DNA of 64,000 bases from Massospora cicadina (taxonomy: Eukaryota > Entomophthoromycota > Entomophthoromycetes > Entomophthorales > Entomophthoraceae): the NCBI GenBank assembly GCA_022478985.1, contig JAKSZP010017322.1, forward strand, positions 62,001 through 126,000, given 5' to 3'. The notes beneath the pieces are model-generated. The model ran no database searches, was not told the origin of the DNA, and was given only the letters and a program-made list of their open reading frames with translations. Positions 22,668 through 34,252 of this stretch are shown here, one piece after another. The position numbers and the translations under genes were made by a program. Positions within the stretch are counted from its first letter, which is position 1. Every line of letters begins with the position of its first letter.

Positions 22668-23940
22668 TCAATTTATCATTGCAGTGCACTTGTGTGCTCT
22701 TATTGGTCGCATTATTTTATTGTGCATTCCTTTGTTGATTTTCCTTCCTAATTGGGTTATATTCCGCAATTTTGGGGGTGCGCTGAACCTCAGATTTGCT
22801 GCATTCATTTCCAAATTAAGTTCCACTGAATTCAATCTGTTCAGATTGGGTGTTTGGTTTTCCATGTGATTTGATTGGTTCATTGATTTGAATTCATCCA
22901 TGTCTTCTTGGATCTGTTCCGGTGATATGGATGATTCCACCAAGGCCTTTGCCTTGGCCGTGGCCAGCTTGCGAGCTTGTTTGGCCATTTTTCATTCTTT
23001 CAGGGAAATTATCCATTATTTTATATTGCCCGTGTTCTACCCAGTTGAATGCTTGTGTTGTATCTGTGATTTTGGCATACTCTGAGTCATCTTCACCCAT
23101 TTCTTCCTCACATAATTCCATTTCTCTCAGGCCTTCTTTTATGGGGCAAGCATGAATCTTGTGCCCAAAGGCCTGGCAGTGGTTGCATATGGGGGGTGCG
23201 CTCTCCACTGTTGCACAGAACAGCTGTGATTTTTCCCATCAATGGTGAAGGATGTGATGTGGGGGATTTTTGTGATATCCTCTACTACCTCCTGGTTTGA
23301 GGAAATAATTGCAATTGCTTTTCCAGTGCTAAGGGTCAGAATCAGCTGGAATCTATGTATCTCAAATTGTTTAATTTCTCCATAGGCTTCCAAGCCTTCT
23401 TGGAGATGTCTTTTGACTACTGTGCACGCCAGTGTGGTCAGAAGGTAATTGAAAATTATGAAAATATCTTTGGATTCTATTCCAACGTGTGCATTTGGTC
23501 AGTACTAAATGCTGTCCATTGGGAAGGTCAAGTACCACTCTGACCTTTGCTGCTTCATTTGCTTCTTCCGCAGTTTTGAACCCAAGGTCTACCCAACCTT
23601 TGCGGATAAAATGATTTGTTAAGTACACTGTGTGCGGGAAAAATGTATGTTTGGCTTTTCCAAAATTTCCCACATTGTTGTGTTTCTACGCCCAGGAAAA
23701 CTCATATCCCATGTTCCACATGATGACAGTGGTTGCGATTGGGATATTTCCATGTAACTGCAGTATTTTACCAAAAAATTTATGAAACCTGTGGGGGCGC
23801 CACTTCAGGTTTTTTGTTTTTACTGATATTTTTGTTTGTACCTGCGCGCTTGGTACCTTTGGGCGGTGCAGGTCCAGGTCCACTGTCTTTTACTACATTC
23901 ACCCAACTCTTTGCTTTATTACTCATACTCATCTCACCTG
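22668..23940 (-). pseudogene. LINE ORF1: RNA-binding protein
   Basis: An ATG near 23,930 opens a basic, Pro/Lys-rich N-terminus (NKAKSWVNVVKDSGPGPAPP). After a frameshift, WVDLGFKTAEEANEAAKV forms part of an RRM-like fold, then FTIDGKNHSCSVQQW, then a CCHC knuckle CNHCQAFGHKIHAC near 23,190. Stops or frameshifts interrupt near 23,690, 23,390 and 23,210. The C-terminus is acidic then Ala/Lys-rich. It would coat LINE RNA as a chaperone. The related copy at 1-526 and the two ORF1-only elements share the RRM-like block. Confidence 0.82.
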
Positions 23941-24013
23941 GTATTGATTATCAAATTGTACTATAAGACTTAAATTGTATTACTAAAAGTTATAGTAATT
24001 GGAAAGAGAAGTT

Positions 24014-24023
24014 ATTGAATTTA
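24014..24023. repeat. Candidate target duplication of the LINE, right
   Basis: ATTGAATTTA, exact copy of 18,741-18,750. Confidence 0.5.
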
Positions 24024-24239
24024 ATGTTAACCTACTTAAAAATGGGTCATTTGAACCACATACAAATTTGTTGAGAATAATAATTTTCTCATTATCTGAC
24101 ATAATTGTTTGTCTAATTCTCCTCTCCTCTGCCCAACCCTAAAACTTAGCGCCCTCCTAATTAAAGGGCGTTGGGTTAGTTGTTTACATAATTTCACATA
24201 TTTAATTTAATTCAAAAAACACACCCTAAAATTAATTTA

Positions 24240-24503
24240 TTTTACTATATTTAATATACTATTAGCGGTTCCTGTTATGTTAAAATGGAGTCCATGAAAG
24301 GGTACCAATTATTGCTCTCAGTTGAAGGAAGATATTCGGGTAATAACTATACAAATTGGAGAAAATTACTTCTAATAATGCAAGGATCCCCAGCCCTTAA
24401 CATTCACTAGTCCATAGCATTTTTCATTCATCTCTCACACCACCTCACTCAGCTCCCACTGAAAAGGCACCGCTCAATAGTCTGTGCCTGTTATTATTGT
24501 TTC
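24240..24503 (+). pseudogene. Possible Ty1/copia-like Gag start (weak)
   Basis: From an ATG at about 24,284 the + strand reads MESMKGYQLLLSVEG then YSGNNYTNWRKLLLIMQG. The NYxxW pattern is common near the start of copia Gag proteins. The frame then breaks, and the solo LTR is inserted at 24,504. Sequence after the solo LTR (25,357-25,405) continues the same repeat, which also occurs in degraded form at 41,420-41,660. The similarity is short, so the call is tentative. Confidence 0.3.
24499..24503. repeat. Target-site duplication of solo LTR, left (GTTTC)
   Basis: GTTTC directly before the TG of the solo LTR, repeated exactly at 25,352-25,356. Confidence 0.9.
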
Positions 24504-25351
24504 TGTCATGTGCACATGACATCATAGTGGGGACCAACCCCAAAGATAAGGCTGGGCGCCAGGAGGCCCATAAGATGAGGCTACAGGCCCTCCCTGACCT
24601 GAGGCATACCCTAGATCAACGCTGGGTATGGGCAAAAAATGCCCAGGTTGTTACTAGTGGGGTGCCAAATGCCCAGCCCCTCACATCAAGCCCAAGCGTT
24701 AAAATGGATGGTCTACCAAATTAACATGAATGGTTCAATTTGGTTTGTCAAGGAACAGGGTTTTGAAACCTGTTCCATTTACAAAACAATGTGTTTGGGT
24801 CAAATCCAACTTCAATTGATAACTCAAGTGAAGTTGGTTTAAGCTTATTTCACAAATTTGGATGGGAGAGTTGCCCTATTGGTGGGTCAGTGCTTGGGTC
24901 CACTGCATTAAACCCCATTTTCCCCTATCAACGCTTAAATGTGTTTTCCCCGACCAACATTCTTTGTTGGTCAACTTCCCAAATAAAAGATTTCCCCATT
25001 TTTCCCATTTTATTAAAATGTTGTTACGTACAATCCTGTGCGTGGACCCCTTTGCAGAGGTCTCACGCCTCATTAACCAATCCATTTTGAACACAATCAG
25101 ATTTTCCACACATGCACCATTGGTTCGCCCTGGTACCCTCCAACCTGGGGCCGTTTACCCCTTCACTCCTTGTGCACCACGTTGTGTTTGGATGGTTCCT
25201 AATCGCATTACTTGTTTTTAGTTATTATTGTTCCAGCCCCCTCTTCTGGATGCTAGTAACTTTAGTACTAATGGTTAGTTTCCATGCGTTGGCTTTGTGC
25301 ACTGAGCACCACCATGCTGGAAACAGGCGAGTTATAGACACTATCCTTACA
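24504..25351 (+). repeat. Solo LTR of the element 2 family (848 bp)
   Basis: Begins TGTCATGTGCAC and ends ACTATCCTTACA. It aligns with the 891-bp LTRs (for example GATAAGGCTGGGC, CAACGCTGGGT). It is flanked by a perfect 5-bp duplication, so it is a product of LTR-LTR recombination after insertion. Confidence 0.92.
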
Positions 25352-25356
25352 GTTTC
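25352..25356. repeat. Target-site duplication of solo LTR, right (GTTTC)
   Basis: Exact copy of 24,499-24,503. Confidence 0.9.
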
Positions 25357-25405
25357 TGTGGCACCTGCATTTACAGTCCAGTATTCTAATGGGTGCTACT
25401 ATTAA

Positions 25406-26779
25406 AACAGTAAATTTTTCATGCTAAAAGTCTTTCTCTAGAACTTGCTTTTTTGTCAATCTGGCATATCTATTTCATGTAAATTTCATGCGTAGCCCCA
25501 ATGAACCATTGAACTTGTATACTCAATATCTCATCAACTTCATAATTACTTTAAATTTTTCCTGAAGTTATCTAATTTTAAACACTTTTTATTTCTAATT
25601 TTTTCAACTAGAAATTGGACTTAAATATATACCCTTTTCAATCTTATGCATCTCTTTAAATACCAATAAAAACTTTTAAGACTTCAGGTTTCATCTCAAT
25701 CAATTATGCAATCAGGTAAGTATCTTCTCTTAAGTCCTAAGGTAACCTCATATAGAATTCTGACCAACTTTAACATTTTTATAAGATATAAAGGAGTCGT
25801 CAGATGCACAATTTTCTTCAGTTCAAGACAGTAAATGTATTTTAATTGATTATAAATACATAATTAAAACTGGTTGATCTCAATATTACTGATAGTCATC
25901 AGACAATGATAATAGTTAGTTTAAAGTTGTTTGAATGATTGTTGATTTAATGATGAATATCTAATATTTTCTTTTGAATTAGTTAGATAGGAACTAGAAA
26001 GATAAATTCAAGGCAGATTATTATGATTGTTCAATTGTTAATTTTAAAGATACCCCAATTGACCATACATGAAGATTCATTTTAATGGTAATTATTATGT
26101 TCTCCATTCATGGACCAATAATTTATTAGAACAGTATAGCTTGGCAAGTACAATTAGTTCCTTGTTATGCCATTCCCATTACTTTATTTCCTTGCAAGAG
26201 AGTTTATGTAATACTATTGGTATCTAAATTAGTGTTTGGTGAGGTTCTCCGTTTATCCTGTTAGAGTAAACTCTTTACTTTTACATAAGAATAAAATAGG
26301 TGGCAAGTCTGGTTGCCTAACATATAGCAAACTTAAATGGCAATCTCCTCATGAGAGTATGAAATGCGATATTATACACAGATCTGGCAGATGGCTAAAA
26401 ACATTCCACTTTTAAAGTTTTTCCCATTGTAATTTCTCAGGATATTCACCAGAGCACTACTTACTATTACCACTTCTCCATCTGTCTCCAGAGGATAATG
26501 CATATCTACAAATCTTTGGAAACGCATTAAATCATTTAACTTTGATATTACATGGAAGTGAAGTTAAACTCTCTTAAAACGTGGTTGCTATGATATTACA
26601 CCCGCTCATTCACATCAAAGCTGAGTGATATAGATTAATCCTCACTATCCCAATTCTGGGTATCATTTTAACTATGGCTTATTAAAAGATGTTTGTCAGA
26701 TATCAAAATTTGGATATGTTGGAAGAATATTGACTACTCAAATCTCACAGCCATTTTGATACCTGGACCTGAGAAAGCG
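25406..26779. other. AT-rich spacer, nothing recognised
   Basis: No open frame above background and no repeat relationship that I can see within the window. Confidence 0.5.
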
Positions 26780-28065
26780 TGGTGGGATTTAAACCAGATG
26801 AATTCCTCTCTTGATTACCAAAATTAGGGTTTTGATAGGTTGAGGATGGATGATGACTATTTTCATAGTTTTTATTATATTATTAATAAAAAATGACTAA
26901 ATTGTGCTCCCCATTTGGTTGGATTGAGCTGTTTTGATCCCCCAGATCTGGAAAGTATTGAGGATGATCCCTTATAGGAAATTGGTCCATTTCAATACCG
27001 GTGATTTAGGCTGAGTATATCAAAATGTTATTATCATCGTTTAAGATGGCGGATTGCTAATTTAACAAGAAAGTATCAGGGATGATCACTGATAATCAAA
27101 TTATTCCATTTTGACACTGGTGACTGAGGCTGAGGATGTCAACATTTATATAATTATTATTTATTTAGATTACAATAAAATACTTATTTGACATCAAGTT
27201 GTTCTGGATCACTGGCAACTGATGCCAAGTTGATCCAATCATTTACTATTTGAGATTAACTGTTGACTTATGCTGAGGATGATCAGATCAGTGGCTTTGG
27301 TGCCAAGTGAGCTGTGTTAAGTGTGAAATGGACATTTTTAGACTGAAGTTATGAATTAGTGGCGATTTATGTCAAGGATAATATGATGATGATTTATTAT
27401 AAGAAAATATATACAAATTTACCAGCAACTGAGGCTGAGGATGAATTAACATAATAATTGGTGTTGAGGATGATGAATTAAGCAGGGGTGATTGCCAGAA
27501 AGGCTGCTTATGATTGTAAAAACCAGTGAGAGTTCTGATGATTGAGAAACAGCAATAAATGCCAATGGTCTTGACAGGCAGGCAGATTATTGCCATGAAA
27601 ACGCATATAAATAGTTGAATATCACTCTTAATAAATATTTTTGGTTTGCCTAAAATTATTAGTTTTCTAAGGACAGAGGTTAGCTTAGCTGGTAGAGGTG
27701 GAGTGAAGATCCATGAGGTTAGGTGCTGGGTTAATGAGCCTGGAGTGGTTGGCACTATTAACTCACAAAACTTTATCTATAAGGAAATCCCATGGGAACT
27801 TAGACTACTGGCCATCAACAATGAGTAGCTGAGAAGACCACTAAACCATAATTGCTGTAAAAGTCCCAGGAGAGGACCTCTGAGCCAGAATTATGATTAA
27901 TTCTCAAGTGGTGAAGTTGTTAATCAGTTGGGTTAATGGGTTTCCCTGCAGATTTGTAGGGAAAGGTTGCCTATGCAGGCGAAATAGCAAGGGACAGCAG
28001 TATTCATACTGTTTGTACTGGCACACTAATAGAGTCCCAAATTGCAGCGAATTAAAAATTTTACA
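26780..28065 (+). repeat. Left LTR (1,286 bp) of the gutted element
   Basis: Alignable with 28,317-29,572 over its whole length, most clearly in the last 420 bp (ATTATTAGTTTTCTAAGGAC onward). It contains several imperfect copies of a unit with GAGGCTGAGGATG and GGATGATC between 26,950 and 27,480. Confidence 0.75.
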
Positions 28066-28316
28066 CCAATGGTGCTCACTACAGAGGGATCTGTATGTCG
28101 CTTGATTAGCTGGATGTATTGTTAGGAGGTGGCAAAAACCATTGGGGTTTTGGGGGAGGATGCCACCAGCGGAACCTTAGCATGATGTTTAGTTTCTGAC
28201 GCCTCTTGAAGGTGGGGTAGTGCCAAGAACCTCTCAGCCATTGCGTTGATTTTTTTGGCCCGCCAAAAAGGTTGGAGCCACGCTTGAGGATTATCATCTG
28301 GTCAAGTTGGGGGATA
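28066..28316 (+). other. Interior of the gutted element (251 bp)
   Basis: Contains the primer-binding-like site at 28,070-28,084 and a terminal purine tract, with no open frame of note on the + strand. Confidence 0.6.
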
Positions 28317-29572
28317 TGTTGGAATTTTAACCAAATGAATTCCTCTCTTAATTTCTAAAATTAGGGTTACAATTGGTCAAGGAGGGTTACCAACTATTTT
28401 CCTAATTTCAAATATATAATTAATGATAAATAACTAATTTGTGCTCCCCAAATGTGCGTTTTAGCTGTTTTAAGTCTGCTGGATCTGGATTTTGTCAGGG
28501 ATGATCCCTGATAAATAATTAGTCCATTTCTATACCAGAGACTGAGGTGAGGATGTCAAAAATGTTATTAACATTTTTTATGACAGTAGATTTCTAATAT
28601 GACGTCAAAGAAGTACTGTGGATGATCCCCATCAATCTAATTAGTCCATTTCAACACTGGCAACTGAGGCTGAGGATGTTAACATTTATAGTTAATTATT
28701 CTTAATTTAGATATATGACAAATCACCGATTTGACATTGGGTTATTCTGGATCACTGGCGACTGATGCCAAGGATGATCCAACCGTTTACTTACTTGAGA
28801 TTAGCCACCAACTTATGATGAGGATTATTCTACTGGATTTGGTGCCAAGTGATCCGTGTGTCAAGCATAAAATGCATATTCTGCTGACATAAGTATGAAT
28901 TTCTGACGACTTATGACAAGGATAATTGAAGATGATTTATTATAAGATTTTATAAGTGATTTACCAGCGACTGAAACTGAGGATGTTTTGACATAATGAT
29001 TGGTGTCAAGGATGACGAATTATCAGGGATGATCGCAGCAAGAGTGATGATGATTGAGTAATGTCAATAAATGCTGATGAAATTGACAGGCGGTCAGAGG
29101 ATATGCATGAAAACGCATATAAATAGTTGAATCTCTTTAAAAATTTTACGTTTGCCTAACATTATTAGTTTTCTAAGGACAGAGGTTTGCTTAGCTGGTA
29201 GAGTTGGGCTGAAGATCTCCGAGGCAAGGTGCTAGGTTAATGCACCTGGAGTGGTTGGAACTACCAACTCTCAAAACTTTATCTTTAAGGAAACCCCGTG
29301 AGAACTAAGACAACTGGCCATCAACTATGAGGGACTGATAAGACCGCTGAACCATATTTGCTGGACAAGTCCCAGTAGAGGACCTCTGAGCCAGAATTGT
29401 TGGTTAATTCTAAAGAGGTGAAGTTGTTGGTCTGCTGGGTTGGTGGGTTGCCCTGAGGACTTGTAGGTAAAGGTTGCCTATGAAGGCGAAATAGAAAGGG
29501 CCAGCAATCTTCATACTGTAGGGTCTGGCACACTAATAAAGTCCCAAAATGCAGTAAATTTAAAAATTCGCA
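28317..29572 (+). repeat. Right LTR (1,256 bp) of the gutted element
   Basis: Starts TGTTGGAATTTTAACC and mirrors the left copy, including the internal GAGGATG-type subrepeats. Confidence 0.75.
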
Positions 29573-30006
29573 ACAAGGGGCTAAAGTAGTTACCTCAATT
29601 AATCACATGGAGAAATTAATATTAAGTACAGCTCAAAATTAACACTAGGAAAAGACAGTCAGACCAATTTGAGCCAAAATACTCCAAGATGAAATTCTGA
29701 CTAATCAAATTTAGAGATCATCAGAAGGTCAGGTGACAATTACTCAAGGTGGCACTTGAGGCAGTAAATTAAGATGAACCCAAAAGGGTAAGAATCAAAA
29801 ACCTGCCAGCGATCAACCTATTTAATACCAAGTTTCATCTGACTTGGTACAATAAAATTTAATTTTGCCTTTCCAAAAATATAATTCAAAGGCATTATAC
29901 CATCCAGAATGCATTGCCTGACCAAGAGCTTCCCTTCCATATTCCCCTTCCATTAATTTTATTAATTATTGTATTTTTGGGCCTTATATTGTTAAATGTG
30001 ACATAT
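29573..30006. other. Spacer, nothing recognised
   Basis: AT-rich with no coding signal. It may be part of the LTR whose end lies at about 32,180, split by the element at 30,022-31,933. Confidence 0.4.
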
Positions 30007-30021
30007 AAAACCCCCATATTA
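30007..30021. repeat. Target-site duplication of ORF1-only copy 2, left
   Basis: AAAACCCCCATATTA, matched at 31,934-31,947 by AAAACCCCATATTA (one C fewer). The length is typical of target-primed reverse transcription. Confidence 0.75.
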
Positions 30022-31933
30022 AATTAAATTTATTCAAGGCACGCTGACCCGGGGATAGATAGTACCAATACTCAAAGAGCAAATGACAAAACCAAAACAA
30101 AACGGAATAATTGGGAAAAAAACAAAATAAAACCTCCAATCAGGCAGGGATTGGAGGATTGCTAATCTACCATAGCAGAGGGGGAGAAAGGGACGGGTGG
30201 CACATCTGCATGCACATCAACCACATCAGGTGGAGCAACGTTGTATAAGCGGATTGAGGCCAAGAGCAAGGGCGTCAGGGCATCAGCATGGTGGGGGTTG
30301 AGGTGTAGTACAAAAGGATTAAGATATGCAATATTGGCCTTGATGATAGCTTTGACTAATTCTGCAAAATGATGTTCAGCCTGAAGGCGGGCATCAGGAA
30401 GCAGGAAACTGGCTGTATTTTCCTGGTGATAGCAGTTTTTGGGTAAAAATTTGATAGTGAAGCAACATGCATGACAGATTTGTGGGCAGCATCTTCCAAT
30501 TTGATGATTTCATCCCGCGCATTTTTGAGTAAATCAGGGGGAAGGTAACTACATTCTGTCCATTGTGGAATTCTTCAACATACTTTACAACTGAGATATG
30601 GAGTTGGTGACAATGGGGAGAGGCCACCGCAGCTAAGGCAAGCTGGTGGTCACTCTGGAAGGGGGTAGCATTGGGTTTTGGGGCATAACGTCTGGGCTGG
30701 ATAGGTTTGTCAAAATCTGAGGAAAAAATTTATCCCAGTCATACCCATCTGGGGCTTCCTCACCTGATTTGACAACAGTTGTACTGACTATCGCACAAGA
30801 TTTGTCAACCTCAACCTATAGGGCCCAAGAATTTTAGTTTGCAAGAATAGTGGAGGCTGAAATAGGGTGGGTGGTAGTAGGCGAATGGGACGCTGCTGGG
30901 GGGATAAACAGTGGTCCAAGCCTGATTCTGATTGGTTGGAGTAAATTCAGGTGGGTGAATGTGGGTGGGGGTTGTGGTGGGTGCAGATTTCCCACTCTGT
31001 CCCAGTGAACGAGAGTGTGGGGTAGAGGGGGCAACAAAAGACCCCATTCAGATGCCTCTGACAAGGTTACAGAGACAGTACCAGATGAAGCGGCATGGGG
31101 CAGGACTTTTTATAATGGTTGAATCTATAACAGAGGGGACAAATCTGTTGACCATTGTTGACAAAAGCCCAAAAGTAATGCTCTGGTGCTGCCACAATGT
31201 GAGCATGTGGGAGATTTGTAGGGCAATGGCGGGGTGGTATGGGGTGATGGTGGCAGTGGCGTGAGGGGCAGCAAGGCGCTCTGCACCTGAAGGAACATCA
31301 AAGACGAGATTGAGTTGAGAGCCATAAGCCATAAGCCCCAACATCAGCTGTTTATATAGAATTTGGGGTGGGAGGTGTGAAGGGAGGTTTGCAAATGACA
31401 CCACCAATGTGGTGTCAAAGGGAGGCGAGTACAGGTAGTAGGGATGGAAGATTTTTGTAAACAAGGGGAGTTAAAGCCGCTGTGTCAGCATCCTCCTCCA
31501 TCTGGAAGCCAATGTTCAAAATAGCCTTAAAAGGTGGAAACTGATAAAGCCAGCTGGTGCAAAGGCAGCCGTGGCTAGTTCAATGATTGCTTTGTTGCAT
31601 ATGGGAATAAAAACCCATAGTCAACACAGAGTTAAAATTAAAAGTTGGACCTAGGAAGGGCAAGAGGTGGGGCAAGATGGGTGGATGCGCGCAAGGTGGA
31701 GCGCTAAGTCCAGTGGGGGACAAATCAACTAGAAGAGTTTGGCGGACTATTTGAGCCCATTTGAATGCGTTTTCTCACAGGGTGGAAAACTTTAGGTGGT
31801 GGAGCACTGTTGCCTCACACTGGGGCAGCAGGGGGGAAAATCTGAGGACATCAAAAAAAGAGCGTGGCCCAGCGGCTATGGTAAAATAGCTTTTGCTTTA
31901 TAAAATGTGCTCGAAAGTGATATCAAGTGGATG
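30022..31933 (-). mobile_element. ORF1-only LINE derivative (HAL1-like), copy 2, 1,912 bp
   Basis: Bounded by 14-15-bp target duplications. On the minus strand it ends with TATCCCCGGGTCAGCGTGCC then TTGAATAAA, the 3' tail shared with the LINE and the SINEs of this window. Only ORF1-like coding is present; endonuclease and RT are absent although both ends are intact. So it is a complete short element, not a 5'-truncated LINE. Confidence 0.75.
30394..31933 (-). pseudogene. ORF1-like gene of ORF1-only element, copy 2
   Basis: In minus-strand order: an RRM-like block ILNIGFQMEEDADTAA near 31,510, then SFANLPSHLPPQILYKQLM, then a clean CCHC knuckle CPLCYRFNHYKKSC at 31,099-31,140. A Pro/Ser/Thr-rich segment (31,064-30,811) and a C-terminal segment to about 30,394 follow. 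Frames change at least three times. Compared with LINE ORF1, the order RRM-like then knuckle is kept. It would bind RNA if intact. Confidence 0.6.
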
Positions 31934-31947
31934 AAAACCCCATATTA
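31934..31947. repeat. Target-site duplication of ORF1-only copy 2, right
   Basis: AAAACCCCATATTA, partner of 30,007-30,021. Confidence 0.75.
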
Positions 31948-32575
31948 TATACTATAATAAAGTTACATCACTAATTTTAAATCTTATTTTGGTACTTGAC
32001 TTCAGTAAGTCCATTTATCCATACTTGACATAGGACAGATTATCTATCTAATAAGACATAAGCGGTGACTTGGCACCCTACAAAATAGGAAATATACTTG
32101 CTGTGCATCTTAGATTAAAGTTTTGACTGTCAGGCAGGTTTGGACATAGCAACTTTGAGTTCCAAAATGGAAGTCCAACAGGCTGGTGCTCACTACAGGG
32201 GGCTCATCCGACGCTTAACAATACCTGCATTCAATTATCACAACATGGAATATAACCTGACTGATAGTGTCACCCGCTGAGTGTAAACAGGAACTGTGAA
32301 GAATATGATCAAATGAAAGTATACCCATCGTCACATTTGAAGAAGTTCAAGAATATCCTATGGAGATTCTACAATCTCTTGTAGTCTATCTTGGATCTAT
32401 AATGAAGGAGTTTGAAAGTTGTTTCATGGGTTTAACAGCTCAGGTGAAACAGACAGCCGCAAAAGGGCATCCTCTGTGGACAGGACTCTCATGAACCTGT
32501 ATGTTTTGGTGCTCTCCCAGAGTGTCATCAACCAAGTGTGAATCTAACTCACTAAATTATATGATTTATACACCC
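31948..32575 (+). mobile_element. Fragment of another LTR element: LTR end, primer site and leader
   Basis: GTCCAACA followed by GGC and TGGTGCTCACTACAGGGGGC at 32,184-32,203 repeats the LTR-end/primer-site arrangement of three other loci. Downstream sequence to 32,575 could be Gag leader but is broken. It is cut on the right by the LTR of the element at 32,576. Confidence 0.5.
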
Positions 32576-33861
32576 TGTTTGTCAGACAACTGACGTGCCA
32601 AGGAAAGACTTGGCTTCCATTGAGGGTACCCCAATACCCATGACAGCATCCACAGTACGCACAGCATCACCATTTTAATAATTTGTGAATGTGATCCATG
32701 GGGAGATAGATGCGATTAATATTGATTGATGAACATCATCCTATCCTGACCCCTAGGCTGAGCACCAGTAACAATCTTGACCAAACTTCATGCACTGAAG
32801 GATGAATAGTTGGATTGGGCAGGGGATGCTGTTAATCCATTACTAATGTATTTTAGGGCAAAATACTTAATTTATTTGGACATGCATATGATAGTGGGGA
32901 GAAACATTTGTCTCATCAGGTTCAATATCATCTGTTCTCCCAATAGATGCATCTTTTAGATTAGTGTTTCTATTTATTCATAGTTACAGATGATTTTTTG
33001 AGCAATTGGTCATTCAACTTGGGCTGATAATCTGAATACACATTCCCTTGGTCAGATGGAGTGTGTGACACTCCTAGAGGACGATTCCCAAGGTTTTCTA
33101 TGCTGAGGGAGGTTAATGTTGTAATCACCAGAGAGATGACCATGACCATCACTCAAACTGTTAACCGTTGGCCCTCCATTGGTTGAGGTGCCTTCAGGAA
33201 AGACCAGATTCTGTATAGATCTATAAGTTTAAAAGGTTTGTTGGGCGGAATTATTGTATTATTAAATATATAATGTAATAACCTAGAACTCTACCATTAG
33301 CAGAGAGCAGGGTTTATATAACTTTTTGGAATTCAGGAGAGGGGATTGGAGAAAATTTCTGATGACAGGACGCGCGAATCACTCCAAAGCACCAGGACTT
33401 TTGCGCCATATCATAAGTTGCACATTGTAGTGTGCTCTTTTGATGTTCACGCTGGCGACCTCTCTCATTAGTCAGTTTTTAGGCATCCTTGTGTCATTTA
33501 AAGCATTTCCAACAAATTTTTCTCAATCATCCATGGGTTTTCAGTTGGATAGACCTTGATATTTGTCCCTTGTTAGAGTTTTTTGATCACTAGTTTGTGC
33601 TAGGATTACGTCACAGATCCTCTCTATTTTTATAAAAATGTTTTATGGCTGAATTAAAAGAATTGTATGAATTAATTCTTCCCTTCTTTTGGGCAATTGT
33701 AAAATCGAGATGAGGGTGCAGCGGATAACCAACACTTGTTGATTGTATGCCCTAAATCTGCATACTTTCCAGTGTAAATGCTTGAGGCTTCTTCCCTTCC
33801 CCAATTGGAAGGGGTGCATCATCTGGTTTAATTTAATTTGTGGTGGGAACCTTATATTACA
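32576..33861 (-). repeat. 3' LTR of element 3
   Basis: Alignable with 38,815-40,115. The inner edge (..TATTACA) is followed by CTTTTCTAAAAGG, the complement of a purine-rich tract. The outer edge is approximate. Confidence 0.7.
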
Positions 33862-34252
33862 CTTTTCTAAAAGGACATGGTCTATTACTCCTTCTGGAGC
33901 ACGTACTAGAGCTTAATTCTTGTGCATTAGGGGAAGTTTGATAGCCGCGATGGTTGGGGGCTCAAAAATGAGTGGTGCCAGGGCGTTTGGGTTATGAGTG
34001 TGGAAGTTATTAATTATATTGCAATGTTGGTACAATCTCAGGCAGGATCAACCAGTTGTAATAGGCGAGTTTCTCCTTTCCACATCACCAGATATTGGAT
34101 TTCCCACTTGTTTTTCCTTGAACCCAGAATCTCCTCCACCTTAAATTCCAGGGCTCTCTTGATAAGTATCGGTTCTATTTCCACTGGCTTTTTAACCTTA
34201 AAAGGGGACAACATGGAAGCGTGAAATGACTAGCGATTTTTTCAGTGAGGTT

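Larger units (their letters stand above)
18751..24013 (-). mobile_element. Nearly full-length two-ORF LINE (APE endonuclease type)
   Basis: On the minus strand: about 75 nt of leader, ORF1 (RRM-like block and CCHC knuckle), ORF2 (apurinic-type endonuclease, RT, C-terminal zinc knuckle), a short 3' UTR, and a tail CCCCTGGTTGACCTTCCCTG ending in AATAAATA. The architecture is that of the L1-like/Tad-like LINEs. Both ORFs are interrupted. Candidate 10-bp target duplications bracket it, giving 5.26 kb. Confidence 0.8.
26780..29572 (+). mobile_element. LTR element with long LTRs and a 251-bp interior
   Basis: Two direct repeats (26,780-28,065 and 28,317-29,572) start TGGTGGGATTTAAACC / TGTTGGAATTTTAACC and end ..TTACA / ..TCGCA. 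The short interior starts, five bases in, with the primer-binding-like site TGGTGCTCACTACAG and ends in a purine-rich run (AAGTTGGGGGATA). This is LTR-PBS-PPT-LTR with no coding sequence: either a terminal-repeat-in-miniature-like parasite with unusually long LTRs or a gutted Ty3 element. No matching 5-bp target duplication was found. Confidence 0.7.
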
